Source of the DNA: Botryococcus braunii
Taxonomy: Eukaryota > Chlorophyta > Trebouxiophyceae
Assembly: GCA_002005505.1 (NCBI GenBank)
Contig: KV908663.1
Coordinates: forward strand, 26,010-43,509
DNA: 17,500 nucleotides
Direction of reading: 5' to 3'
The notes beneath the pieces are model-generated. The model had not been told where the DNA came from. It saw only the letters and a list, made by a program, of their open reading frames with translations, and did no database searches. A program made the position numbers and the translations under genes. How positions within the stretch are numbered: position 1 is the stretch's first letter; every line of letters begins with the position of its first letter. Of this stretch, positions 1 through 9,946 are shown piece after piece.

Positions 1-632
1 TGCCTACTAGCATCCCCGTGTATAGAGTCTACCCCAATTCTCATCATAAGATCTCCAAAGCAACCATGCAGGGAAGTTCAAGCAGCAAGGGCTTCCAATT
101 GGGCAAGGTCAAGGTTGTAATTGCCAACAAGGACAACAGTGAAAGGTTGTGCAACCCCTTACCCAATCTGTGTTGGGCTCTCCAACCTCCCGACAGTCTC
201 CTTGCGAATACTGCATCAAAGGGTCTGTTAGACTCTCAAGAAGCAACAAAATATAAAAAAGGCCGCAATAAAAAACGCTTCATCGTCCCACATGGCAAGC
301 ACACTCTCAGCTCATGCTTGATTCTCAACACCCGGACTATGTACTTCAAGGTCAACAACTTCTAGTCTGGAGCGAGAACAGCAGATGTGTTTCCTTTCTC
401 ACCTTGCCCTAGATGCAAATGCAGGATCAAGATCAATACAATCAACTTCTCAACCCAGTAATTCACAACTCCTGACATTCCTGGACAATTGGAGCTGCCC
501 TAAGTCATCCTTCGAGCAAGCGACAGTCACGATAGCTTATCAGCATTTGCAACGGCCGTGCTGGTGTTAGAGACACCCTTTCCACACCCTCATCAAATCA
601 CACTGGTGACTGCAATACTCATCACAAGCAGA
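1..632. other. 3' flank of the CBP60-like gene, no gene recognised
   Basis: Open frames here are short and carry no motif I recognise. No AATAAA-type signal is obvious on the minus strand just after the proposed stop at 633. The stretch may hold 3' UTR, a further intron, or a last exon of the gene. A short A/T tract lies at about 249-276. Confidence 0.4.
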
Positions 633-3600
633 CTAGTGAATCATTTCTTTGAAATGACAATTTATGAAATTAATTGAGCTACAAAAACTGTGTGAACGCA
701 CGGCAATGATCTGGTCCAGTGTTTCGAAGTGCTTGTTGCCCAATGTGAAGATCATCCAACCGGGGTGACCCTCATCCCACCAGCATTGCACAGCATGTTC
801 ACATGTAGTTTGAACCTGCATGCACAACCTTCTTCAAGGTTAAGTCCAAGATATTGAGTGTCAGGAGTGAGCTACTAGTCCAAGCATACACCCTCATCAA
901 CAACATTTTGCATTCAAGATATGACCACCTTCGTGACACAACCCTGTGTCGAGGCATGCCCCCTCGGCATGACAACTTCCAACCCCACGTCAGCCTAGCG
1001 CTCCTCATCCAATCATATTCAAATGCCCAAAATATTGCTTACACGACAAACGCATGTCCATACATTGAAAGCGCAAGTCCGTGACCAAGGAACTTGATTA
1101 GGAAGCACCATTCCCTCTTTGCACTCTTAACCATACCAAGCCCGCCTTGCAATGACCATACAGTTATAAGGAGTTGAGCTCAGACAAACCAACTTCTGTA
1201 GAATCAAAAGGGGAGATGCCCCAATCAAATCGAAATGTAGCCAACATCTCAATCCACTATCACAGCAAAGAGGCCAAAACACTACTTCTCTGCTAACCAG
1301 CAATACACAAACACGATACTGGTGTGAAGAAACACCGTAACCGATATGAAAACCTGACACATGCATACAGTATTTGCGAAAGCCTTCATGACAGTCACAG
1401 TTCCGCCACCAGCAAGACTCAGACTTTCAGCCTATCTCGTGTCCAAATCTTGTGGTGCTGAGCTTAAGTGCTTTAATGCGATGATGTAATTTCTTTCTCT
1501 CTTTCTTTCTTTAATGCAATAAAACTGAAATCCAAATCCCACCTGCTGACGCTGTGCAGGGAGCTGATGCTCCATTGGAACTACCTCCATAATTTCAGTT
1601 CCATCTTGCTGCCGATTATTGATAAGCGCTACAGGGCAGTCAGGCCGTACATCTCCCAAGGCACAGCTGTAAAGAAGTCCTGATGCCATATTTTTTGTGT
1701 ACCAGGCCCTCATCCGATTATCAACCTGTACCAAAATTCGCAGCAGTATCACAGAATTAGCTCCTGCCGCGTCAGATGCCACCTTGAACCTCTTGCAACA
1801 CAGCATTAATAGTTGCTGGCCTACTCAACCTCTGAAGACTGTGCCTGGAAAATGCAAAAAACCCCCAAATGCAAGCCTTCCAAACATGTAGATTCAGCAG
1901 CAGCCACCCTGGAGGTAAGCTCTGCCCTTACCTGCACCGCAGTCTTTGCATGCTCACATGCAGAATCCCACTTTTCTTTGCTGAGCTTCAGCAACTGCTT
2001 CAGTCGCTGCTGCAGGTGCCCATCGGCTTCACTGAGTTTAGCTAATCGCTGGAAGTCTCGTACTTTCATAACCCTACAGACCAGAAGCCAGTCGTCAAAT
2101 AAATTCTTGCTCAAGCCCAGGTTTGACCGCAATGCTTTTCAGCAGCAAGACATACATGCAATCAAGAGTGTCAGCAAAAACCACTTCGGATGCAGGGTGC
2201 GTCCTGGAAAGAGAACCTCTAATCCTTGCGGCGTTCACTAAACGGATTGCATAATGCCTGCAATTAATTGCCACAATCAACCCCTTGATGAACCACAGCC
2301 ACCAAGTCATCTGCCAGATCATCATAAAGCGCACTTGTAGAGGTCCCTTGGGATCTTCAGTGAAAGCACAGCCTCATCTGCTGATGCCTTAAGCTCGTTC
2401 AACTTCTTGACTGTCTCCTTGCCAATGTGATTTAGCTTGCTGATTGGGTCATCAAGAGAAGGAATTTCCTGCTTCTTCAAGTTCTTGGTGCGTTTAGTGA
2501 CAACCTGTTCACCAGGAAGATGATTAATATGTAGCTACTTCCAGGACCAAACAGAAATGGCAATATCCCCACCCCCCCCCCCCCCCCCCAAAAAATCTTG
2601 TCATTTTGTCAGTTGTGGTTAGGAATGCATGGAGACAGTCGGCCAAAAGAAAATAACACAAATGCAAGGAACCAACCGGGCACCACACATAAATTATCGT
2701 GGAATGACAAGCTGATTCAAGACCTATACAAGGCGAGATTCTCAACACTGTCTTATGGTGTGTCACCCCCTGATGCATGTCCAGCAGGGCTTCTGAAGAT
2801 GCCCACAACCCCGTACAGTTATTCAGACACTCTGTGTAAGACACAATCTTTATTGACCCAATTTGTCTTTCCATTCCATACCACACTCCCCCAATGTGAG
2901 GCTGACACCCCCATACAACCCTAGGAGGACCCCTGCCCAAAATACACTCGTGAGGGAAGCATCAGTCGCAGTCACACCTTCGACCTAAACCCAATTAGCT
3001 GGTGAAATTAAGCTGGTGCCACCTTAGACCTAAACCCAATAAGCTGGTGAAATTAGCTGGTGAAATTAGCAGGGTCCACGCAATGTACAAGTAGAACGTT
3101 GGGAATCTAAGTGCACATGCGCGGAGTCAAACAGCACAGTCAAAATTTACGGACTAAAGAGCCCTCAAATGGTCCTTCCATTTAAATTATGAACATCTGC
3201 AAATTCCATTAATTTAAAAGACACTAACCCTGAGCCCTCTTTATCAAATTTGCATTGCCTTGCAGGCCCTTGGACGAAGCCCCTGGTTTCCATGACAAGA
3301 AAAATGTAGGTCCATTGTGCACTAATTACTACTGCAGAAAACACAAAGATCACTCATGTGCCCAAAAAAGAATGGTCCAAAAGATTATGCATCAAGAACC
3401 CACCACAAACTGCTCAGACACAGCTGGTCTGATAGCCGGCATGCGCTCGCCCGAAGCAGTCACAGCGTGGACGACCAATCGAAATGGAGGTCTTTTGGTT
3501 CCTGCCAGAACTGACTCAGAGCTCTCTGTCACCTTTAACTCCCTGCCAACACACGACAACCCAGTGCTTAGAAACCTTGTGTAGGCCAAACCATATGATC

Positions 3601-5782
3601 CTATGGCAAATCTTCAAATGCCGATCTTGCAATACATGCAATCTTAACCTGAAGCAACAACCTGAACAATAAGCTAAGGCAAGAAAGACAACTGTGGCAG
3701 CAACCTGCAACCGCACAGTGGTTGGACACAAAACAACACCAACACAGCGACTTTTCAATTTTGGAAAGTCGCATGATTGTTTTAAAATTTGGTAGACACC
3801 ATGCCGATGATGTAAAACTACACACTTTGCGAATGGTGCAAATTACAGGTAAGAAAACACAGCAGGCACAGGACGCTATGTTTACACTTGTCATGCTTAG
3901 TACACACAAGGTCTGAATCAATACCTGAGGGTCACGGCATGGGTGTTGCCTGGAAATTTCAAAATCACCCTCGGGTTCGCTGAATCATTAGTAGCTGACC
4001 CAGCCACTAGCAAGGGCTCCCCCTTTTGATTCCGCAGTACTTCACACTCATCAAGGATTTCAGCCCTCTGCTCTCCGGCTTCACGACATCGGCTTGCGTA
4101 CTTATTGCCATCCAATATACAAACCTACAGCCAGCCATGCCCTGCCTCATCATCCTTCAAGACACATTGCCTGGAGGGGGTGGGGGGAGGTAGTAATTGA
4201 TGATGAGCAACCCTTTACCAATCACCACCTTTGAGTAAGCCCTAGGGTTCACTGTCCCTTTTGATACATCAAATTAAACACAGTCACAATCCCAGAAAAA
4301 GGCAAGTACAACAACTTAACATAGATTTAACGCTGTTAAGGACGCAGGTAGCTTAGAAGGAACCCACTGCATAATGCCTATCAACTCGTCATTCTGTTGA
4401 GAATGAGTTTATGCTTTAAAGCATAAACATCTAAGAACAACTGGTTACACAAAAGTACATGTGACTCAAACCTCCCATGACACAAATGCCGTGTTACATA
4501 TTGTTGTTTGAATTGAGCATGACGTAATTTGGATGAGAGGAAATACAGTACCCAAATTGCACATGTGCCAGGATAGTGATTCAGAAGGGCTAATGCATGC
4601 ATCTAGAAGTAAATCAAGGGTCGTTCAAGCCCATCACGAGCCCTTCTGATGACTGTTGCATGTAAACTCAAAATTCAAGATTTGGTATCAAGGCAATGAA
4701 CTGGAGAAACACACCTCCAAACGTATGTTTGATAAATCACCATTATATCTTTTCTGATGCTCATCAATAAGCTCTACTTGTATTTCTCCATCGCATTTTG
4801 CGAGCAGTTTGTCGCCAACCCAGTACTTATGCGCAAAATTCCCCATGCACCTTTTGTTGGGGTTGTGCTTACATAAAATGCATTGCACCTGGTTGCAGCC
4901 ATGGTTCCTAGAAAAGCCCCCGGTTGCCAAAATTTTAGTACAACTGCTATTTGTTGGCACTGCAGTACAGCCTCTAAAACACTTGCCCGAAAATCCAATC
5001 CCAGGCACAAGTATGCTACCCCGCAACATGCAATAAAGACGCTTGCGCCCACGCTTGGTAAGCGCAATACAACATCCACTAAAGAAAGGGCATCCGCAAA
5101 CTTGACTGATAACGTAACATTTAGAAGTCATATACAACGCAAATAACAAAAGTATTTAATGAAGGGTTAGTGCCTGTCTTTCTAACTATCAGCGCCAACC
5201 GTGAGTTCATTTGCACGAACCCCTTTGGGGCCCGGGAGATGAGCCCAACCTGCAGTCGTGTACAAAAACAAGTTCCAAATTCCGTCCTCCTGCAAGGCTG
5301 ATGTTCTGTGCCCGTGGAAACCCAGTGAGGGGGGTGGCCCCAGCATTTGCCGTCTCCCTAAATTCCTCAATCGCTTGAGTTATTGCTCCTTGAACAACAG
5401 CTGTCTGTGCACCTGGGGCAACAAGCTGTGCAAGGCGGACCCCAAATCTCTGCAGCAGAGATTCATTGTCCAGAACAGAGTTGCCATTATTGTCGGAAAG
5501 CGTGACTTTGTCGACCTGCATCACACAGTCAAACCCACATAGTTCCGCATCTGCCGGAGAACGAAAGCTGCTGATCTGACATCACAATTTAACTTCTCAT
5601 TTGTATATTGAAGCGTCTAATTCAAACCAAGCCATTCAGACTACGAACGGGTCAGGTAAGTCCAACCCTTCTCTCCTCTGCACGGCCAGGGCAAGCAATC
5701 AGCCTCAGCTTTCAATTCAATCTACCTGGGTAGCAACTTGCAAGCAATCTTTCGCGTCTGGCGCTCCACCAGTCTCATCCAT
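633..5782 (-). CDS. CBP60-like calmodulin-binding protein, nine-exon gene
   Basis: Exons (minus strand): 5782-5726, 5515-5250, 4907-4715, 4124-3925, 3542-3404, 2504-2335, 2073-1932, 1725-1543, 815-633. All eight introns are GT-AG and every junction phase matches, giving 1533 nt or 510 aa. It starts MDETGG and stops at TAG 635-633. CBP60-like motifs seen: NLELVF (about residue 98), a GDKLLAKCDGEIQVELID strand pair (about 138-155), PPFRLVVHAV (exon 5), DPISKLNHIGKE (exon 6), VRDFQRLAKL and WDSACEHAKTAV (exon 7), the last matching the W-EHAKT-V signature of the family's middle domain. CBP60 proteins are plant-specific DNA-binding transcription factors coupled to Ca2+/calmodulin, with N-terminal, middle and C-terminal conserved domains. 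Odd: a cysteine cluster C107, C112, C117, C120, C128 inside the N-terminal domain. The last exon is least certain; a donor after 702 could lead to further exons outside the window. The family call is from remembered motifs, not a search. Confidence 0.72.
2572..2589. repeat. Poly-C run (18 nt) in intron 5 of the CBP60-like gene
   Basis: Eighteen consecutive C followed by six A. It sits in the longest intron of the gene (2505-3403). On the transcribed minus strand it is a G run near the 3' end of the intron, after a T run. Confidence 0.95.
2975..3070. repeat. 45-bp tandem repeat, two units, in intron 5
   Basis: The unit starting CACCTTCGACCTAAACCCAAT at 2975 recurs at 3020 with few changes. 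A 13-bp sub-unit, AGCTGGTGAAATT, occurs at 2997, 3042 and 3054. It lies wholly within intron 5 of the CBP60-like gene. It looks like a young minisatellite. Confidence 0.85.
4715..4907 (-). CDS. Exon 3 of the CBP60-like gene, with cysteine-rich module
   Basis: This exon codes residues 108-172. The acceptor TTCTAG and donor GAG|GTGTG fit the neighbouring phases (2 in, 0 out). Together with the last codons of exon 2 it gives C-x4-C-x4-C-x2-C-x7-C (C107, C112, C117, C120, C128), then FAHKYWVGDKLLAKCDGEI, with one more Cys at 146. The part after the cysteines aligns with the beta-strand that in CBP60 proteins reads roughly FTG-K-EGE-G followed by a V-LID motif. The cysteines fall where ordinary CBP60 proteins, as I remember them, have only a short loop. 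The spacing resembles a small zinc-binding knuckle, but metal binding is inferred from spacing only. Confidence 0.7.
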
Positions 5783-6057
5783 TCTGCGACGGTTGCCTAG
5801 TTACCGAAAGATGCGCGCTATCCAACCAGTGTAACATATCGTGAAGGTAGATGAGGACCCGTCATGCACTTCTTGCCCATTTGATCTTAAAATTGACATT
5901 CGTCGTCACCCGGATGATACAAATCAACAGATGTACAGATACCAGGTCAGGGTTTGGGACAGACGCAGTTAGCTCCACAGAAGGAGTCAGATAGGGTGCT
6001 ACTTGTACTTGCGGCTGACTACTTACGCGTGTGTACATGTCAACGCGTTTTTCCAGA
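5783..6057. promoter_or_regulatory. Proximal upstream region of the CBP60-like gene, squeezed against a LINE
   Basis: About 275 bp separate the proposed start codon (5782) from the pyrimidine tail of the LINE (minus strand). It must contain the 5' UTR and at least the proximal promoter if the start is correct. No clear TATA box was seen. Its role is inferred from position only. Confidence 0.35.
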
Positions 6058-6076
6058 AGGGAAGGAAGGAAGGAAG

Positions 6077-6120
6077 GAACCAAGCCATCATTGCTCTTTT
6101 GAACCAAGCCATCATTGCTC
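6077..6120 (-). repeat. Duplicated 20-bp 3' terminus of the LINE
   Basis: The 20-mer GAACCAAGCCATCATTGCTC occurs at 6077-6096 and again at 6101-6120, separated by TTTT. The truncated LINE copy has it once, next to its tail. On the minus strand this is the very end of the element, followed by the CTTCC repeat tail. Confidence 0.9.
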
Positions 6121-6426
6121 AAGAAGATGTGGAGGGATATTTTGTCATTCGTCGGGTCAGTTTCATCATTGCGGCGGCTGTGGGTCGCCAGCTGGCCGCT
6201 CGCCGGGTGTGACTCATAGCTTGACACATTGGGGGTTTGGGTCCCTGAACATTGGGCTGGTCTTTTTTACTCCACTCTTGTAAAAGGAAGGAATTACATC
6301 AACCCAGCCCAAAGGGCTGATGAGATGGAAAACCAAACACCGACGCAGCAAGACACCGAGAGAAGCCAAACACAAACCCTAAGAATCAAGGCCAAACACA
6401 AACCCAAAGTACCGAGTGGGGAGCCA

Positions 6427-6500
6427 AGAGCACAAAGGAAGGGCATGAAAGCCCCAGGACACAAAGGAAGGGGCAGGAAAGCCCCAGGACACAGCCCAAG
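6427..6500 (-). repeat. Short tandem repeat in the LINE 3' UTR
   Basis: Two imperfect copies of a roughly 30-bp unit, GAAAGCCCCAGGACACA plus a purine-rich AAGG stretch, lie just after the ORF2 stop on the minus strand. The duplication lies outside the region shared with the truncated LINE copy. Confidence 0.7.
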
Positions 6501-6535
6501 AGTGGGCAAGGGCCAGCAAAGGGCAAGACACAAAC

Positions 6536-9500
6536 CTAAGACCGAAACTGAAAGCAATCATAAATGAAGTTAACCACAGACTGAAGGTCATCTTGCCAGA
6601 AGAACTGACGTAACGACCGAAAGGGGGAACGAAAAAGATGGGGGTAACGGTCCCGGATCGGCTGAAGGGCCGAACAGGAAAAGACAAGGTGGTGTTCATC
6701 ACCCACCAAACCAGCCTGACACTGATCACACAACCGGTGGGAACGGGGGATGCCCCGACGACGACCAGCATCAATAGGAAGGTTGTGAACCCCCATGCGG
6801 AATCGATGGAAAACCCTCAACTTGGAAACACTCATACGTAACCACAAAAGCCTAGAGAGAGTGGCGCGGGACGGACTATTAAACCACCTAGAGTATGTGC
6901 AAAGCTGAGCCCGCTCAGACGGGCAGAGACGAGGAGAGACATGCAAGCCCTCCCAGGGTTGGCGGCCATGCCGACGCAAGAGGTCCCGAAGGGACGGCAT
7001 ATCAATCGGATGAGGGGCTTGACAATCTATCGGATAAGGATAGCCAACCTTAATAAGGGCCTTCATGAAATACCCAGCCCAAGTGGGAGTAGGGGTAGTG
7101 ACGCCATAAAAGCACGAGTCGCGAAGAATCAAGGCATAAAGATGATCATGAGGCAAAGACACCAACGAGTTCCAAAAGGTGGCCATACGCTTCAGCCAGT
7201 GATGAGCGAGGGGTTGAAGCCCCAACTCAGCTAACAAAATCGGGGTGGCCACCGAGGGGCGCACCCCTAACAACATCTTCAACATGACCAAGTAACTAGA
7301 CTCTAAGAGCTGAACAGAAGGGGCCGCAGCCGGTGAACGAAAAGAACGCCATCCCCAAATCTCACATGCATATGACGCCGTGGGCACAACACACATGAGA
7401 ATCAACTTAAGAAGAAGACCTATAGAGGCCGCGCACTGCAGGTTACCATACTTACGCATAAGGGAGCTCCACGTGGCCCACATTTTACCATTCAGCAGGC
7501 CAAAGGTGCCCCCCACACCCCCAACCGAGGATAAAATAACACCCAAGTATTTCTTAGTATATACGACGGGAAGCGTGACCCCGTCACAAACCCACTGAAA
7601 GGAAGGGGGCGACTCGGGCGACGATGGAAAGACCATGACATGGGTCTTAATGGGATTAATACGCATATACGAAAAGCCACACCAATGAACAACGGCGTCA
7701 ATGAGTTGTTGCAAGCCCTCTGCCGTTTCAGCAAGAAGTATCAAATCATCAGCGTACATTTGAGCCGGGACATGAGTCCCATCTCGAGTTTGGGGACCAA
7801 CCCCAGGACAAGTAGCCCGAATCTGCCTAAGGAGCCCATCAGCATAAACCGTGAATAACGTGGGACAAATCGGAGACCCCTGGGTAACCCCAGCACCCGA
7901 AGCGTGGAAAGATCCAGCCATGCCCCCAGCAACAACCGTAAACCGAACACCATCATACGTGGACCGTACCGCGCGGATAAAACCTTCAGCCACCCCTAGG
8001 CGCCTGAGGGCCTCCCATAAGTAATGCCGAGGAACACGATCATAGGCTTTAGATAGATCTAAGAAACAGCAATACAACGGGGCAGTGGGCGTAGCTAAGT
8101 CAACAAAATGCTGTAGAGTAAACAACGCATGTAACGTCGAGAACCCAGGGCGGAAACCACATTGCTCAGGACAGCGAAAGCGATTTTCTTCTAAATACCG
8201 CACGAGTCGGGTGTTCAACAATGAGGCAATGAGGCGAACTAAGGGGTCTTGCACACCAATGGGGCGATAATTCGTGGTATCAAGCACAGACCGGGAGGAG
8301 TCTTTCAGGACCGGGGTGACTGTGAGGATGTCATGGTCAGGGGGCAGACACCCCGCGCCTAACATAGCATTCAAAATTGCAGTGAGGGATGGGGCCAATA
8401 AGTGAGGGGGAGCCACCACCTCCGGGGTCCTACACTGTTGCGCAAACCGAAGGAACTCAGAGGGGAACCCACCAAGCCCTGCTGCTCTACCGGGTGTCAA
8501 TGCCGACAAAGCAACTTCCACCTCTACGGGAGTGAAAGGCCTGTGAAAATCACTAAGGACCTGCACAACCTGGTGTGGAAAAGCCACCTCTGAGAGGGGT
8601 GCATGATCCACCACCGAAGAGCCCTGGAGGCCTGCGGCAAAGGATTCCCATGCAGAGGGATAACACAGAGGACCTGGGAGCGGGGGTGGGGAGCCATTGA
8701 GCAGGCGCCAAAACCGGCGGGGCTCCGTATGGAACATTGCAATAATGTCTTGAAGCTGAGTCAGGAGCCAAGACCTCTTTTGAGATCTCACGAAGGAATG
8801 GTACCGGCGTTCCAAGAGAACCACTGGGGGAGCCCGCCATCCTAGCTGCCTACCCAACCTCTTCCACTCCCGTTTTAACGCAAAACACTGGTGAGTGAAG
8901 AAAGGCTTCCACGGTGGCCGAGAAGGGGGACTTTCCCGCCGCGACACCTTCATATGCGCATGTGTAGCTGACCGAGAAATGACAGCCACAAAAAGAGAAG
9001 ATGCCCCAGGGAGATCACCCGATTGAGCAAGTTCTGCGCATGTACGTAATGAGGGCTCCTCCCCTTCTAAGGCATGCACATAGGCACGACGGTGGGTCCC
9101 TTTCCACGTGACACGAGAGACCTTATGGAGTGGGAGAGGAGTCGATGAACAATGCAAGACTGGAATCTGAAGAAGAACATGGAGAGAATAATGATCAGAA
9201 CCTCGTAAGTCATCTTGCACCCGAATACTCGTGACATGAGGAAGAAGGGGCGCTGAGACTAAGACATGATCAGGACGGGTGCCTCCCCGAGGAGTGGGAA
9301 AAGAAGGGGGCTCATGGAGATCCCCATCGACCCGCCCCGTGCAGAGAACCAACCCTGTTGTCGCAGACAAATCCACTAAACGACGGCCATGTGGATTTTG
9401 GCCAACCGGCACTGGGACAACTGAAGAAGACGACGTGGATGCAAAAGAAACTCGAGCATTGAAATCACCCGCCAACACCACTGAACCATCGAGCAAAGCC

Positions 9501-9946
9501 TCCTGAATGCGACCCTCAAGCTCAGCCATCCGATGAGGCATGGGAACCTCTTGGAGACGGGGAGAGCCCTCGGGGGAAACATACACCCCTCCCACATACA
9601 GAGGTGGGGAATGGGCACCCATGAAAGTCACTTTAACCCACAATGAAGAAGATGTGGAACCCCACAATTGCGCACTATACCCACTGTGATCCCGCACAGC
9701 AATCAGCATACCAAGACCCCTCTTGTGGGGGAGGGGAAGTGGAGAAAAGGAAGGAGAAGATAAGGATAGAAACACCCGATAACCCCTAAACAAAGCTGGG
9801 TCATACGCATGGGAGAGGGTTTCCTGCAGAAGAATCACATCATGTTCCCGAAAATAAGAAAAATAATCATGGAGAGCAACCTTCGAGTCGGTTAGGCCAT
9901 TCACGTTCCACACTAAAATGGATAGCCCAATGTGGCCGTGACACCC
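6536..9946 (-). CDS. LINE ORF2: endonuclease and reverse transcriptase
   Basis: The open frame follows the ORF1 stop directly, giving 1136 codons. Numbering from the GTG codon at 9913: APE-type endonuclease with NVNGL (3-7), QET with E31, GDFNAR with D150 and N152, RPDHVLV with D215, and SDH at 239-241. Reverse transcriptase has YRPI, FLDLSKAYD with D619 and D625, a GVTQGSP box, and YADD at 720-723. A C-terminal zinc knuckle starts CDQC at 1062 and ends at C1080. All catalytic residues are present, so the enzyme could act in target-primed reverse transcription. The endonuclease fold begins almost at the first codon (SILVWNVNGL), and no ATG precedes it. The first ATG (GMLIAV, about residue 69) would remove part of the nuclease. 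Translation by UAG readthrough or non-AUG initiation is inferred. Confidence 0.93.
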   Translation of the reverse strand, partial: GCHGHIGLSILVWNVNGLTDSKVALHDYFSYFREHDVILLQETLSHAYDPALFRGYRVFLSLSSPSFSPLPLPHKRGLGMLIAVRDHSGYSAQLWGSTSSSLWVKVTFMGAHSPPLYVGGVYVSPEGSPRLQEVPMPHRMAELEGRIQEALLDGSVVLAGDFNARVSFASTSSSSVVPVPVGQNPHGRRLVDLSATTGLVLCTGRVDGDLHEPPSFPTPRGGTRPDHVLVSAPLLPHVTSIRVQDDLRGSDHYSLHVLLQIPVLHCSSTPLPLHKVSRVTWKGTHRRAYVHALEGEEPSLRTCAELAQSGDLPGASSLFVAVISRSATHAHMKVSRRESPPSRPPWKPFFTHQCFALKREWKRLGRQLGWRAPPVVLLERRYHSFVRSQKRSWLLTQLQDIIAMFHTEPRRFWRLLNGSPPPLPGPLCYPSAWESFAAGLQGSSVVDHAPLSEVAFPHQVVQVLSDFHRPFTPVEVEVALSALTPGRAAGLGGFPSEFLRFAQQCRTPEVVAPPHLLAPSLTAILNAMLGAGCLPPDHDILTVTPVLKDSSRSVLDTTNYRPIGVQDPLVRLIASLLNTRLVRYLEENRFRCPEQCGFRPGFSTLHALFTLQHFVDLATPTAPLYCCFLDLSKAYDRVPRHYLWEALRRLGVAEGFIRAVRSTYDGVRFTVVAGGMAGSFHASGAGVTQGSPICPTLFTVYADGLLRQIRATCPGVGPQTRDGTHVPAQMYADDLILLAETAEGLQQLIDAVVHWCGFSYMRINPIKTHVMVFPSSPESPPSFQWVCDGVTLPVVYTKKYLGVILSSVGGVGGTFGLLNGKMWATWSSLMRKYGNLQCAASIGLLLKLILMCVVPTASYACEIWGWRSFRSPAAAPSVQLLESSYLVMLKMLLGVRPSVATPILLAELGLQPLAHHWLKRMATFWNSLVSLPHDHLYALILRDSCFYGVTTPTPTWAGYFMKALIKVGYPYPIDCQAPHPIDMPSLRDLLRRHGRQPWEGLHVSPRLCPSERAQLCTYSRWFNSPSRATLSRLLWLRMSVSKLRVFHRFRMGVHNLPIDAGRRRGIPRSHRLCDQCQAGLVGDEHHLVFSCSALQPIRDRYPHLFRSPFRSLRQFFWQDDLQSVVNFIYDCFQFRS

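Noticed and set aside
1478..1512. GATGATGTAATTTCTTTCTCTC tract as a diverged LINE tail in intron 8
   Set aside because: Similarity to the LINE 3' end is limited to a few bases before a CTTT tract and is in the opposite orientation; too weak to call.
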